In this document: positions 8,732 through 18,364 of the stretch, one piece after another
Position numbering within the stretch: position 1 is the stretch's first letter
How the letters are laid out: every line of letters begins with the position of its first letter
Source: a bacterium
GTDB lineage: Bacteria; Patescibacteriota; Minisyncoccia; UBA6257; JAGOQP01
Reading direction: 5' to 3'
Assembly: GCA_021844025.1 (NCBI GenBank)
Contig: JAKBUF010000005.1
Span: 1 to 35,835, forward strand
Length of the DNA: 35,835 nt
Position numbers and translations under genes: made by a program
The notes under the pieces: model-generated
What the model saw: the letters and a program-made list of their open reading frames with translations, nothing else
What the model was told of the DNA's origin: nothing
The model's database searches: none

Positions 8732-8914
8732 CTATTTCTTTACCTTGATTTTTCTTCCTCGGTAATAACCACAGTGTGAACACGCACGATGCGAAAGTAC
8801 CGGATGTTTACATTCCGGACACGGGGCAACGTGTTGTTTTGGTTTTAACGCTTCATGTGAGCGGCGGCGTCCTACTTTAGAACTCGTATGATGCCGCATT
8901 GGTACTCCTCCCAT
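8732..8914 (-). CDS. rpmF: 50S ribosomal protein L32
   Basis: 60 aa; C-PEC...[10 protein letters not shown] zinc-ribbon, [13 protein letters not shown]. Confidence 0.93.
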   Translation of the reverse strand: MGGVPMRHHTSSKVGRRRSHEALKPKQHVAPCPECKHPVLSHRACSHCGYYRGRKIKVKK

Positions 8915-8978
8915 AGTATAGATTTAGTGATTAGTGATTAGGGTCTAGTGGTTAGTGAAAATGCAAAAAAACAATAAA

Positions 8979-9665
8979 TCACTTACCTCTTTTTTTTATT
9001 GTAGACAAAGACCCAAGAAAAGTCAAACGATGTATGGAGCTAGGGCCGTGTTTTTTAATTGCTCGGTAGTGTTTTTTGGTTCCGTATCCTTTGTGTTCAT
9101 GAAACGCATAGTGTGGATAATTTTTGTGCATGCGGAGCATATATCTGTCTCGTAATACTTTTGCTACAACGGAAGCAAGTGATACCGCGGGGACTAATTC
9201 ATCTGCTTTTGGAAACCCACACACCAGAATAAGCGATTTTTTAGGGTCTCTTTGCGTTCGCTTGTTTGAGGTGTGGGTAAACCTCCTTTTGTCAACAAAA
9301 ACTTTTAGTCCACCGTCAAGAATTACTTCTACTTGATCCACCACCTTAAACTTTGATTGGGTCTGTAACTTATCTATTGCCCTCTGCGCCGCTTTATTGC
9401 ATGCGCGAGATATATTTATAGTATCTATCTGTTTTGCGGACGCGCTTGCATACGCATAAGGCACATTTTTTTGTATCCATAAAAACCACTCTTCTCGTTG
9501 TATGGGAGTAAGTTTTTTTGAGTCCGTTAATTTTTTAGGGGCATTGGTTTTTTTAAAAAGGGTTTTGTGGTTTTTGGGAAGTAACACCGCTCCCACATAT
9601 ACACTCCCCGCCAACGGTCCCCTGCCCGCTTCATCTATACCAATAATATGGCTCTTTTTAGACAT
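8979..9665 (-). CDS. rnhB: Ribonuclease HII
   Basis: IIGIDEAGRGPLAGSVYVGAVLL; start set at MSKKSHIIGIDEAG. Confidence 0.93.
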   Translation of the reverse strand: MSKKSHIIGIDEAGRGPLAGSVYVGAVLLPKNHKTLFKKTNAPKKLTDSKKLTPIQREEWFLWIQKNVPYAYASASAKQIDTINISRACNKAAQRAIDKLQTQSKFKVVDQVEVILDGGLKVFVDKRRFTHTSNKRTQRDPKKSLILVCGFPKADELVPAVSLASVVAKVLRDRYMLRMHKNYPHYAFHEHKGYGTKKHYRAIKKHGPSSIHRLTFLGSLSTIKKRGK

Positions 9666-9841
9666 AAAACAATGTTCTATTATTACATATTTTTTATAAT
9701 TTTGCGTTTCAAAATTGTATAGGTATAATACAAGCAATCAACCACCTCCATGCCATCCAAATTCACCCACCCCGTAAAATTTTCACTTCGTTCAAATTAC
9801 ACGGGGCAAGTTTTCATGTTTACTATTGTTAATTAGAGCCT

Positions 9842-12800
9842 ATGAAAAATCAATTTGTACATCTCCACGTACATAGCCACTACTCCCTCTTGGATGGGTT
9901 GGCAAAAATTGAAGACCTTGTAGCACGCGCAAAAGAATTGGAAATGGAATCAATCGCGCTTACGGATCATGGTAATGTATATGGTGCGGTTGAGTTTTAT
10001 CAAAAAGCAAAAAAGGCTGGCATAAAACCCATACTCGGCGTAGAAGCATATATTGCTCCCAAGAGCCGGTTTGATAGACAAAACGGAGGTGGCAAGTATT
10101 ACCATATTACTCTGTTAGCAAAAAATAATACGGGGTGGAAAAATATTTTGGAACTAGTTACTCTCGCAAATCTTGAGGGTTTTTATTATAAACCTCGTAT
10201 TGATAAAGAACTTTTACAAAAACACCACGAAGGAATTATTGCGCTTTCGGGATGTTTAACTGGAGAAATTCCCCGTTTACTCGCGGAACATCGCGTAGAA
10301 GACGCACGCGGCGTTGTTCGCTTTTATAAAGAATTATTCGGCGGCGACTTTTATATGGAAATTTGGGACCAAAAACAAATTCCCGAAATGCAAAACATAC
10401 GCCCCGCGGTGGTACAGTTGGCACGAGAAGAACATATTCCCCTCGTTGCTACGCAAGACATGCATTATTTGCGTAAAGATGATTCGTTGTATCACGATAT
10501 TTTACTTGCCGTACAAACCGGCAATAAATTGAGCGATGATGACCGTCTTACGTTACGTGCGGGAGATTTCTCTATGCGTTCTCCACAAGAAATGGAAGAA
10601 TTATTTTCTGAGTTTCCCGAAGCTATAGAAAATACACATATCATTGCAAATAAATGCAATGTGGAAATAGAGCTGGGAAAAACATTTTTGCCTAAGTTTC
10701 AGGTTCCCGATGGCAAAACTCCTACCGCGTATATGCGCGAACTTATTAATGCGCGCATACATGAACGATACCCCGTTATAACCGATGAAATTCGCCAACG
10801 TCTGGAATATGAACTGGGGGTTATTGAAAAAATGGGTTTTGAAGATTATTTCTTGATTGTGCAGGATTTTGTGAACTGGGCAAAAGACCGCAAAATTGTA
10901 GTAGGACCTGGCAGAGGAAGCGCGGCGGGGAGTATTGTTTCATATATATTACGTATTACCGACGTAGACCCTATACAATACGATTTGCTTTTTGAGCGTT
11001 TCTTAAATCCTGATCGTATTCAAATGCCAGATATTGATATTGATTTTACCGATGTGCGCCGCGACGAGGTTATGGGATATTTAGAAGAAAAATACGGGAA
11101 ACGCAATGTGGCACATATTATTACGTTTGGAACTATGGCGTCGCGCGCGGCAGTACGTGACGTCGGGCGCGCGTTGGGACTCTCTTATGGATTTTGCGAT
11201 CAGGTGGCAAAATTAATTCCATTTACTACCGAACAAACGCGCCGTCCCCTTTTGGAAATGGTTGAGGAAACACCCGATCTTAAACAACTCTACAACACCA
11301 ATACCGATGCACGAAAACTTATTGATGCCGCTTCTCGCTTAGAAGGAGTAGCGCGCCATGCTTCGGTGCATGCGTGCGGTACGGTGATCTCTGAAAAACC
11401 GCTCACTGAATATATTGCACTCCAAAACGCACCCCAAGACGAAAATGTTATTATTACCCAATTTGAAGGACACACTATTGAAGCACTGGGTCTTTTGAAA
11501 ATGGATTTATTGGGACTCAAAAACCTTACCATTATTGAAGAGGCTTTGCGTCTTATTAAAACCATACATGGAATTGATATTGATATTTCAAAAATTCCAC
11601 TTGACGATGAGGCAACATTTAAAACACTGCAACGAGGAGACACTACCGGTGTGTTTCAGTTAGAATCAAGCGGCATGCGACGCTACCTCAAGGAATTAAA
11701 GCCAACCGAGCTGGAAGATATTATTGCTATGGTTGCGTTGTATCGTCCTGGTCCCATGGAACTGATTCCTCAATATATTGCACGTAAACATGGGCGTGAA
11801 GAAGTTACCTATTTACACCCGAAATTAGAACCCATTTTAAAAACCACACACGGAATTGGAATTTATCAAGAACAAATGATGCGTATTGCGCGTGACTTAG
11901 CGGGGTTTTCGCTAGCACAAGCAGACACGCTACGTAAAGCAATTGGTAAAAAAATAAAAGAACTCCTTGATAAACAAGAGATGCTGTTAATAGATGGTAT
12001 GATTGCAAACGGTATAGACAAACGTACCGCGCGAAAAATTTGGGATTTATTTCCCCCGTTTGCGCGTTATGGATTTAATCGCAGTCACGCGGCGTGTTAC
12101 GCGTTCATTGCGTATCGCACTGCATATTTAAAGACTCACTACCCCATTGAACTTATGACCGCATTATTTAATGCTGATCGGGGAGACATTGATCGAATTT
12201 CATTTTTGATTTCTGAAGCGCGCCGTTCGCGTGTTGGTATTTTACCCCCCGACATTAACCAGAGTTACGCATTGTTTATGCCAGAAGGAAATGCGATTCG
12301 GTTTGGACTTACCGCTATTAAAAATGTGGGAGAAGCAATTGTTGAAGAAATTATTCGAGAACGTCAACGCGGTGGACCGTTTAAAAATTTTGAAGATGTA
12401 CTTACCCGCGTATTACATAAAGACCTTAATAAAAAATCTCTAGAAAGTATGATTAAGGCGGGGGTGTTTGATAGTTTGGGAAATGAGCGACAAAATTTGT
12501 TAGATAATTTAGATATGATTTTGCAATTTGCCCAACAAGCACGCAAACATACCGCCGCTATGCAACATAGTTTGTTTGGCTCAACCGCAACTCCCGCCGG
12601 TATTCGCATACAATTACGCGCTACCCCGCCCGCAACCATGAACGACACGTTGTTTTGGGAAAAAGAATTACTTGGGTTTTATCTTTCTGACCACCCCCTA
12701 AAAGCATATGAAAAAACACTAAAGGAAAAACAGGTAACGCCAATTAAAACCGCGCTTGCGAAAGGCGCAAGTAACGCGCCAGTACGGCTAGCAGGCGTGG

Positions 12801-13021
12801 TGACCGCAATAAAAAAGATCATTACTAAAAATAAAAAACAGATTGCGTTTGTGACTATTGAAGACACCAGCGACGCAACCGATATTATTGTGTTTTCAGA
12901 AGTCTTAGCGCGCAAACCGGAAGCATGGCAAGAAAAAAATATTTTAATTGTACAAGGAAAACTTTCTGAGCGAGACAATGAAACTAAGATGATTTGCGAA
13001 CAGGTGATCAAACTCAACTAA
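9842..13021 (+). CDS. dnaE: DNA polymerase III subunit alpha
   Basis: PHP domain FVHLHVHSHYSLLDG, VGPGRGSAAGS, PDIDIDF, YQEQMM and C-terminal OB fold. Confidence 0.97.
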   Translation: MKNQFVHLHVHSHYSLLDGLAKIEDLVARAKELEMESIALTDHGNVYGAVEFYQKAKKAGIKPILGVEAYIAPKSRFDRQNGGGKYYHITLLAKNNTGWKNILELVTLANLEGFYYKPRIDKELLQKHHEGIIALSGCLTGEIPRLLAEHRVEDARGVVRFYKELFGGDFYMEIWDQKQIPEMQNIRPAVVQLAREEHIPLVATQDMHYLRKDDSLYHDILLAVQTGNKLSDDDRLTLRAGDFSMRSPQEMEELFSEFPEAIENTHIIANKCNVEIELGKTFLPKFQVPDGKTPTAYMRELINARIHERYPVITDEIRQRLEYELGVIEKMGFEDYFLIVQDFVNWAKDRKIVVGPGRGSAAGSIVSYILRITDVDPIQYDLLFERFLNPDRIQMPDIDIDFTDVRRDEVMGYLEEKYGKRNVAHIITFGTMASRAAVRDVGRALGLSYGFCDQVAKLIPFTTEQTRRPLLEMVEETPDLKQLYNTNTDARKLIDAASRLEGVARHASVHACGTVISEKPLTEYIALQNAPQDENVIITQFEGHTIEALGLLKMDLLGLKNLTIIEEALRLIKTIHGIDIDISKIPLDDEATFKTLQRGDTTGVFQLESSGMRRYLKELKPTELEDIIAMVALYRPGPMELIPQYIARKHGREEVTYLHPKLEPILKTTHGIGIYQEQMMRIARDLAGFSLAQADTLRKAIGKKIKELLDKQEMLLIDGMIANGIDKRTARKIWDLFPPFARYGFNRSHAACYAFIAYRTAYLKTHYPIELMTALFNADRGDIDRISFLISEARRSRVGILPPDINQSYALFMPEGNAIRFGLTAIKNVGEAIVEEIIRERQRGGPFKNFEDVLTRVLHKDLNKKSLESMIKAGVFDSLGNERQNLLDNLDMILQFAQQARKHTAAMQHSLFGSTATPAGIRIQLRATPPATMNDTLFWEKELLGFYLSDHPLKAYEKTLKEKQVTPIKTALAKGASNAPVRLAGVVTAIKKIITKNKKQIAFVTIEDTSDATDIIVFSEVLARKPEAWQEKNILIVQGKLSERDNETKMICEQVIKLN

Positions 13022-13113
13022 TGTTGAGTTTGGTAGTGATTAGTGGTCAGTGACTAGTGGTTAGTGAATTAATCTTACATTCGTGACGATCGTCAGAAAT
13101 GTAAGAAAAAAAT

Positions 13114-13141
13114 AAACCCGAACAAACTACGTTCGGGTTTT
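13114..13141. terminator. Terminator hairpin between convergent genes
   Basis: AAACCCGAAC aaactac GTTCGGGTTTT. Confidence 0.65.
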
Positions 13142-13146
13142 GAATT

Positions 13147-13728
13147 TTATGCCGCGCGTAGGGCCGCGGGACTATCACCATAAAAATTATAGCAAAGTCG
13201 TTGATATACCCAGTCCCAGCGAAAGTTGTCCCATTTAAGTGCCCGGACACATAGGTCACCAAAACCATTGTGATATATAGTGCCCCAGAAGAATATAGTT
13301 TCCTTTTTCCATTCTTCGGGGATGTGTTTGGGGTTGGCAAGTAACCAATCCAACACATTTGTATTGAGGGCTGACTTGTTTTTTAATTCCTCACTAAGTT
13401 GCTCTCCACTTACACTACCATTAGTTTCCTGTTGTTCATTCAAATATAATCTAACGGCAGAGAGACTAAATTGAAATAGGCCATTCCTACAATGCCTGAC
13501 GATCTTCCAGCCACTCGGGACAAACGGATCAGTATCGCAGTCAATTAAGTCTTCAATTTTTTTGATCTCCGAAAGACCGCGGATAACATCATGAACCAAT
13601 GAAAGTGTGTTTCCAGAAGATAATTTTTTAATATCTCCGGGTGTCCATGGTCCACTGGTTCCAGAATTTCTTCGAAATGCCATAAAAAGTTCATTAATAA
13701 GCGGAAATGATACATTAAATTCAGACAT
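13147..13728 (-). CDS. Hypothetical protein
   Basis: ORF to 13761; GGAGGAC RBS supports internal start MSEFNVSFPLINELF at 13728. No family recognised with confidence. Confidence 0.75.
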   Translation of the reverse strand: MSEFNVSFPLINELFMAFRRNSGTSGPWTPGDIKKLSSGNTLSLVHDVIRGLSEIKKIEDLIDCDTDPFVPSGWKIVRHCRNGLFQFSLSAVRLYLNEQQETNGSVSGEQLSEELKNKSALNTNVLDWLLANPKHIPEEWKKETIFFWGTIYHNGFGDLCVRALKWDNFRWDWVYQRLCYNFYGDSPAALRAA

Positions 13729-13829
13729 GATTGTCCTCCTTTTTGTGCAACGGTGTTTCAAAACGAAACGATGTTGCTGGTTATTGGTTTTGTTTTTTGT
13801 TTACTCCCCCTGTTACGCACATTCCGGAA

Positions 13830-14827
13830 TATCTACGGACACTCTGATATCATAGAGCTATGCGTCAGAAACACACAAAGAACCTTTCCTTCGTTGAACG
13901 TAAGGAAATAGAGTACTTCATAGCAAAAGGATATAGTGGTCGAGCTATTGCTCAGATGCTCCATCGAGGAAAAAGCGCTATTTATACAGAACTACAACGA
14001 ACGGTACCTTATAACGCACGACTCGCACAGCAGTATGCACGAACCATCTTGAAGAATCGAAAATATCAAAAATACCACATAGAAGCAGTGCCAGATCTCA
14101 AACAGTATGTGATTGAGAAATTACAGGACGGATGGGCTCCTGAGGTGATTGCGGGACGTATGCAAAAAGATCATCTCCCTTTCTATGCCTCCAAAACCTC
14201 TATCTATGACTGGCTCTATTCGGTCTGGGGACAGTCATATTGTCACTATCTGTATACGCATAGATATGGACATAAGAAACGAAGAATACAGAAAGCATCT
14301 CGAGTAATGATTCCATTTCGAGTAGGAATTGAGCACAGAACTGCGGGCGCCACGAATCGTTCGCGTTATGGGCATTGGGAAGCAGATACGATCATATCAG
14401 GAAAAGGAGGGCGGGGTGCCTTACTCACGACCCAAGAACGGAAGTCACGGTATGTAACGATTATCAAATCATCTTCACTCTCTGCGTATGAGGTTGCCAG
14501 TCATCTGCAACATCAGATACTACAGCTAAAGACTCAGAGCATCACCTTTGATAACGGGATTGAGAACAAACAACATCATATAATTGGAGTACCTACATTC
14601 TTTTGTGAACCGTATAGCTCATGGCAGAAAGGAAGTATTGAAAATGCCAATCGATTAATACGGAGGTTCGTTCCCAAGAAAACCAATATGCGCTATATTA
14701 CTCAGAGACACTGTGATGCCATTGCCACGTATATAAACAAAAAACCCCGCAAGATATTGGGGTATGCCAGTCCGTATGAAGTCGCCATACGGGGTAACTT
14801 ATTTACACTACAGAGTGTCCGTAGATA
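13830..14827 (+). mobile_element. IS30-family insertion sequence
   Basis: Perfect 17-bp terminal inverted repeats TATCTACGGACACTCTG (13830-13846) / CAGAGTGTCCGTAGATA (14811-14827) around an IS30-like transposase. Confidence 0.88.
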
Positions 14828-14828
14828 G
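13860..14828 (+). CDS. IS30-family transposase
   Basis: HTH near N-terminus and DDE-type features: GHWEADTIISGKGGRGALLT, TFDNGIE, FCEPYSSWQKGSIENANRLIRRFVPK. Confidence 0.93.
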   Translation: MRQKHTKNLSFVERKEIEYFIAKGYSGRAIAQMLHRGKSAIYTELQRTVPYNARLAQQYARTILKNRKYQKYHIEAVPDLKQYVIEKLQDGWAPEVIAGRMQKDHLPFYASKTSIYDWLYSVWGQSYCHYLYTHRYGHKKRRIQKASRVMIPFRVGIEHRTAGATNRSRYGHWEADTIISGKGGRGALLTTQERKSRYVTIIKSSSLSAYEVASHLQHQILQLKTQSITFDNGIENKQHHIIGVPTFFCEPYSSWQKGSIENANRLIRRFVPKKTNMRYITQRHCDAIATYINKKPRKILGYASPYEVAIRGNLFTLQSVRR

Positions 14829-14931
14829 GGGTGAATTTGCCTTAAATTCCTAATATAATTGTATACACATATACAATATGTGTCAAGTGTTTCGGTGTAC
14901 AAAAGACCCGCTTTTCTGCTACACTATTTCC

Positions 14932-16803
14932 ATGAAACAATCAAAAGGATCTTCCTCCGCTAAAGCTACGGACGGACAAAGTAAGCAAATTTTCAAGGTT
15001 CGTCACTCACTCTCTCACCTGCTGGCGACCGCGGTGCTGGAACAATACCCCAAAACTAAGTTGGCCATTGGCCCCGTTATTGAAAATGGATTTTATTATG
15101 ACGTAGACACGGATAAACACGGGTTAAATGACGCGGATTTATCTGAACTAGAAAAGCGCGTGAAAGAATTAGTTAAGCAAAAACTAGAATTTAAAAAGGA
15201 AGCGGTTACCTACGCACAAGCAAAAAAAATATTTGCTGACCAACCATACAAATTGGAACTGATTGAGGAATTAAAGAAAAATAAAAAACCGATTACGATC
15301 TATACCACATACGGAAAAACTGATCAGTATACATCCGCGTCTCGTGCGCATAAATCGGTGTTGTTTGTAGATTTATGTTCCGGACCTCATATAAAAAATA
15401 CCTCGGAAATAAATCCTGACGCATTTAAGCTCACACATCTTGCAGGAGCATACTGGCGTGGAGATGAAAAGAACAAAATGCTTACTCGTATATATGGCGT
15501 TGCGTTTGCAACCAAACAAGAACTAGAAACTTACTTACACAACATAGAAGAAGCAGAAAAACGAGATCATAGAAAATTAGGAAAAGAATTGGATTTATTT
15601 CATGTGGACGATGAGGTGGGACTAGGGCTTCCTTTGTGGCACCCAAAAGGAGCGCTCTTATGGCGAATCGTAGAAGAATTTTGGTATAAAGAACACCTCA
15701 AGAACGGGTATGATTTGGTACGCACGCCACATATTGGAAGTCGCCACCTATGGGAAACGTCGGGACATTGGGGATTTTACAATAAATCAATGTATCCCCC
15801 GCTTGAGGTTGGGCAAACCCTTGAAGAGCTCCAGCAAAAAAAGAAAGTTGGTATGTCGGAGCAGTATCTGCTAAAACCGATGAATTGTCCGTTTCATATA
15901 CAGATTTATAAGAACAGCCCCCATTCGTATCGTGAATTTCCGTTCCGATGGGCGGAATGTGGCACCGTATATCGATTTGAAAAAAAAGGAGAACTCTCGG
16001 GACTTACGCGCGTGCGCGGATTTACGCAAGATGATGCGCACATTCTTTGTCGCAAAGACCAGGTAGAAGAAGAATTAAAGCGTGTCATTGATTTTATTTT
16101 GTTTATTTACGAATCGTTTGGTTTTAAAACACAAGACGTACACGTATATTTGTCACTTCGCGATCCGAAAAATAAAGATAAGTATGCCGGCAACGACGCG
16201 GGATGGAAATTTACCGAAACCATGTTGCGCAAAGTAGCAAAAGACAAAAAATTAAACTTCACCGAAGAATTAGGAGAAGCGGCGTTTTATGGACCAAAGC
16301 TTGATTTTAAAATAAAAGACGCGATCGGTCGCGAGTGGCAATGTTCAACATTACAGTTTGATTTTAACTTGCCGGAACGATTTAATCTGACATTTATTAA
16401 CGAAAAAGGAAAACAAGAACAACCGTATATGTTGCACCGCGCCTTATTCGGGTCATACGAGCGATTTTTGGGACTTTTAATAGAACATTATGCGGGCGCG
16501 TTTCCAGTTTGGTTGGCTCCGGTGCAAGTCGCAATTTTACCGGTATCGGACAAGCATGAGTCATACGCAAAACAAGTTATACAAACCCTGCGCGCTCAAG
16601 AGATTCGGGTGGAGTTATTTGGGCAAAATGAAACATTGGGCAAACGTATTCGTGAAGCAGAGATGAAAAAAATCCCCTATATTTTAGTTATGGGAGATAA
16701 AGAAATAGAGAGTAAAAGTGTAAACGTGCGAACTCGTGGACAAAAAGAAACTGAAACGGTTTCTGTTGAGAAATTTATTGAGAAAATTAAAAAACAGAAT
16801 TAA
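14932..16803 (+). CDS. thrS: Threonyl-tRNA synthetase, apparently without TGS domain
   Basis: RHSLSHLLATAVLEQYP, IGPVIENGFYYD, KPMNCPFHIQIYK, anticodon-binding tail. Start at MKQSKGSSSAKATDG preferred. Confidence 0.95.
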   Translation: MKQSKGSSSAKATDGQSKQIFKVRHSLSHLLATAVLEQYPKTKLAIGPVIENGFYYDVDTDKHGLNDADLSELEKRVKELVKQKLEFKKEAVTYAQAKKIFADQPYKLELIEELKKNKKPITIYTTYGKTDQYTSASRAHKSVLFVDLCSGPHIKNTSEINPDAFKLTHLAGAYWRGDEKNKMLTRIYGVAFATKQELETYLHNIEEAEKRDHRKLGKELDLFHVDDEVGLGLPLWHPKGALLWRIVEEFWYKEHLKNGYDLVRTPHIGSRHLWETSGHWGFYNKSMYPPLEVGQTLEELQQKKKVGMSEQYLLKPMNCPFHIQIYKNSPHSYREFPFRWAECGTVYRFEKKGELSGLTRVRGFTQDDAHILCRKDQVEEELKRVIDFILFIYESFGFKTQDVHVYLSLRDPKNKDKYAGNDAGWKFTETMLRKVAKDKKLNFTEELGEAAFYGPKLDFKIKDAIGREWQCSTLQFDFNLPERFNLTFINEKGKQEQPYMLHRALFGSYERFLGLLIEHYAGAFPVWLAPVQVAILPVSDKHESYAKQVIQTLRAQEIRVELFGQNETLGKRIREAEMKKIPYILVMGDKEIESKSVNVRTRGQKETETVSVEKFIEKIKKQN

Positions 16804-16867
16804 AAACATTCTCACATTCTTGAGAATGTTGGAATGTTTTGTGAGAAAATTCTATTTGAAATTTAAA

Positions 16868-16895
16868 AAAGCACCTCGTGAAAATGAGGTGCTTT
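16868..16895. terminator. Terminator hairpin between convergent thrS and Nudix gene
   Basis: AAAGCACCTC gtgaaaat GAGGTGCTTT. Confidence 0.65.
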
Positions 16896-16909
16896 CGTTG
16901 AAGGATCGT

Positions 16910-17314
16910 TTACCCATAGTATCCGCTTTTTATCAAAGCTGATACGACGCGCCAGGTTAGTTCTGAGAGTTGTACATCGACTAACCCAGTAAAGGGAACA
17001 TATCGAGCTTCGAGGTTTCGGTTCAGAATAATGTCCCCTCGCAGAGAGACCTGGTACACAATCTCTTTTATCTCTCTGTGTGAGTGTGGAGTGGTGCCAA
17101 TAAATACTCCATAGATATCGCCAACCTTTGTTACGCGGACAAATGGTAGTTCCTCTTTAACCCCCCGTTTTAGGCATTGCTCATCTGTTTCATGTGGTTT
17201 TAACTTTCCCCCGGGCAAAATCCACAAATCGCCCTTTTTAACCAGAAGCAGTTCGTGTCGTGGGTTAATATAGATACCGTGGACCACAACAATCTGTTGT
17301 GTACATGTATTCAT
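16910..17314 (-). CDS. Nudix hydrolase
   Basis: Nudix-box-like GGKLKPHETDEQCLKRGVKEEL. Confidence 0.85.
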   Translation of the reverse strand: MNTCTQQIVVVHGIYINPRHELLLVKKGDLWILPGGKLKPHETDEQCLKRGVKEELPFVRVTKVGDIYGVFIGTTPHSHREIKEIVYQVSLRGDIILNRNLEARYVPFTGLVDVQLSELTWRVVSALIKSGYYG

Positions 17315-17375
17315 AGAACCCTCCTCTATTATTTATGTTAATTTACAAATTTGATACTTTAGGTATAGTGGAATA

Positions 17376-18311
17376 ATGACCAAAAGTCAATCTCATAGAA
17401 AAGCTATTATTGTACTGGGGCCAACTGCGAGCGGTAAGTCTGATCTTGCGGTAGATATTGCTCATTACATACAGCAGCATTCCAAGAAATTTGGTGTTTT
17501 TGGTGCTGCAATTATCTCTGCGGACTCCCGACAAGTATATAGAGGGTTTACTATTGGCGCAGGAAAAATTACCAAACAAGAAATGCGTGGCATACCTCAT
17601 TACGGATTAGATATTGTCTCTCCCCTGCGCCGATACACGGTTGCGCAATACCAAGCGTATACCAATAGAATTTTAAAAAAACTGTGGAGCCAGAATATAC
17701 TTCCTATTATGTGTGGGGGTACCGGGCTATATATTGATTCGGTTTTATATAATTATTCCTTTCCTAAGGTAAAGCCCAACCATGCGTTGCGTGAAAAATT
17801 AGAAAAATTAAGCACAGAAAAATTATTTTTATTATTGCAGAAAAAAAGTCATTCTCGCGCACAGACTATAGACAAATACAACCGCCGCCGGCTCATTCGT
17901 GCGCTTGAAATTTTAGAAGATCAAAAACATATTGCGCCACTTACTAAAAACCCCGTGTTTGAGGCACTCATACTAGGTATTCATCCTCCACAAGATACAC
18001 TCTATAAACGCATTCATATTCGTCTTATAAAGCGACTGCGCGCGGGCATGGTTGCAGAAGTAAAAAACCTTCACGCCAGTGGCATTTCATATACACGTCT
18101 GGAATCGTTCGGACTTGAGTACCGATATGTTGCTCAATTTTTGCAACACAAAATTTCTAAGCAGGAAATGATTACACGACTTGAACACGAAATCCAACAA
18201 TACACCAAACGTCAAATAACGTGGTTTAAAAGAAATAAGAGTGTTGTATGGACAGAAAAGCCAAATATAAAACTAATAACTAAAAACTTGGAAAAGTTCT
18301 TACTCGCCTAA
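17376..18311 (+). CDS. miaA: tRNA dimethylallyltransferase
   Basis: AIIVLGPTASGKSDLAVDIA, SADSRQVYRG, GGTGLYIDSVLY. Confidence 0.95.
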   Translation: MTKSQSHRKAIIVLGPTASGKSDLAVDIAHYIQQHSKKFGVFGAAIISADSRQVYRGFTIGAGKITKQEMRGIPHYGLDIVSPLRRYTVAQYQAYTNRILKKLWSQNILPIMCGGTGLYIDSVLYNYSFPKVKPNHALREKLEKLSTEKLFLLLQKKSHSRAQTIDKYNRRRLIRALEILEDQKHIAPLTKNPVFEALILGIHPPQDTLYKRIHIRLIKRLRAGMVAEVKNLHASGISYTRLESFGLEYRYVAQFLQHKISKQEMITRLEHEIQQYTKRQITWFKRNKSVVWTEKPNIKLITKNLEKFLLA

Positions 18312-18364
18312 AAGTATTAAGGAAATTCAGTTTATACTTACTACTTACTACCAAATACTTAATA

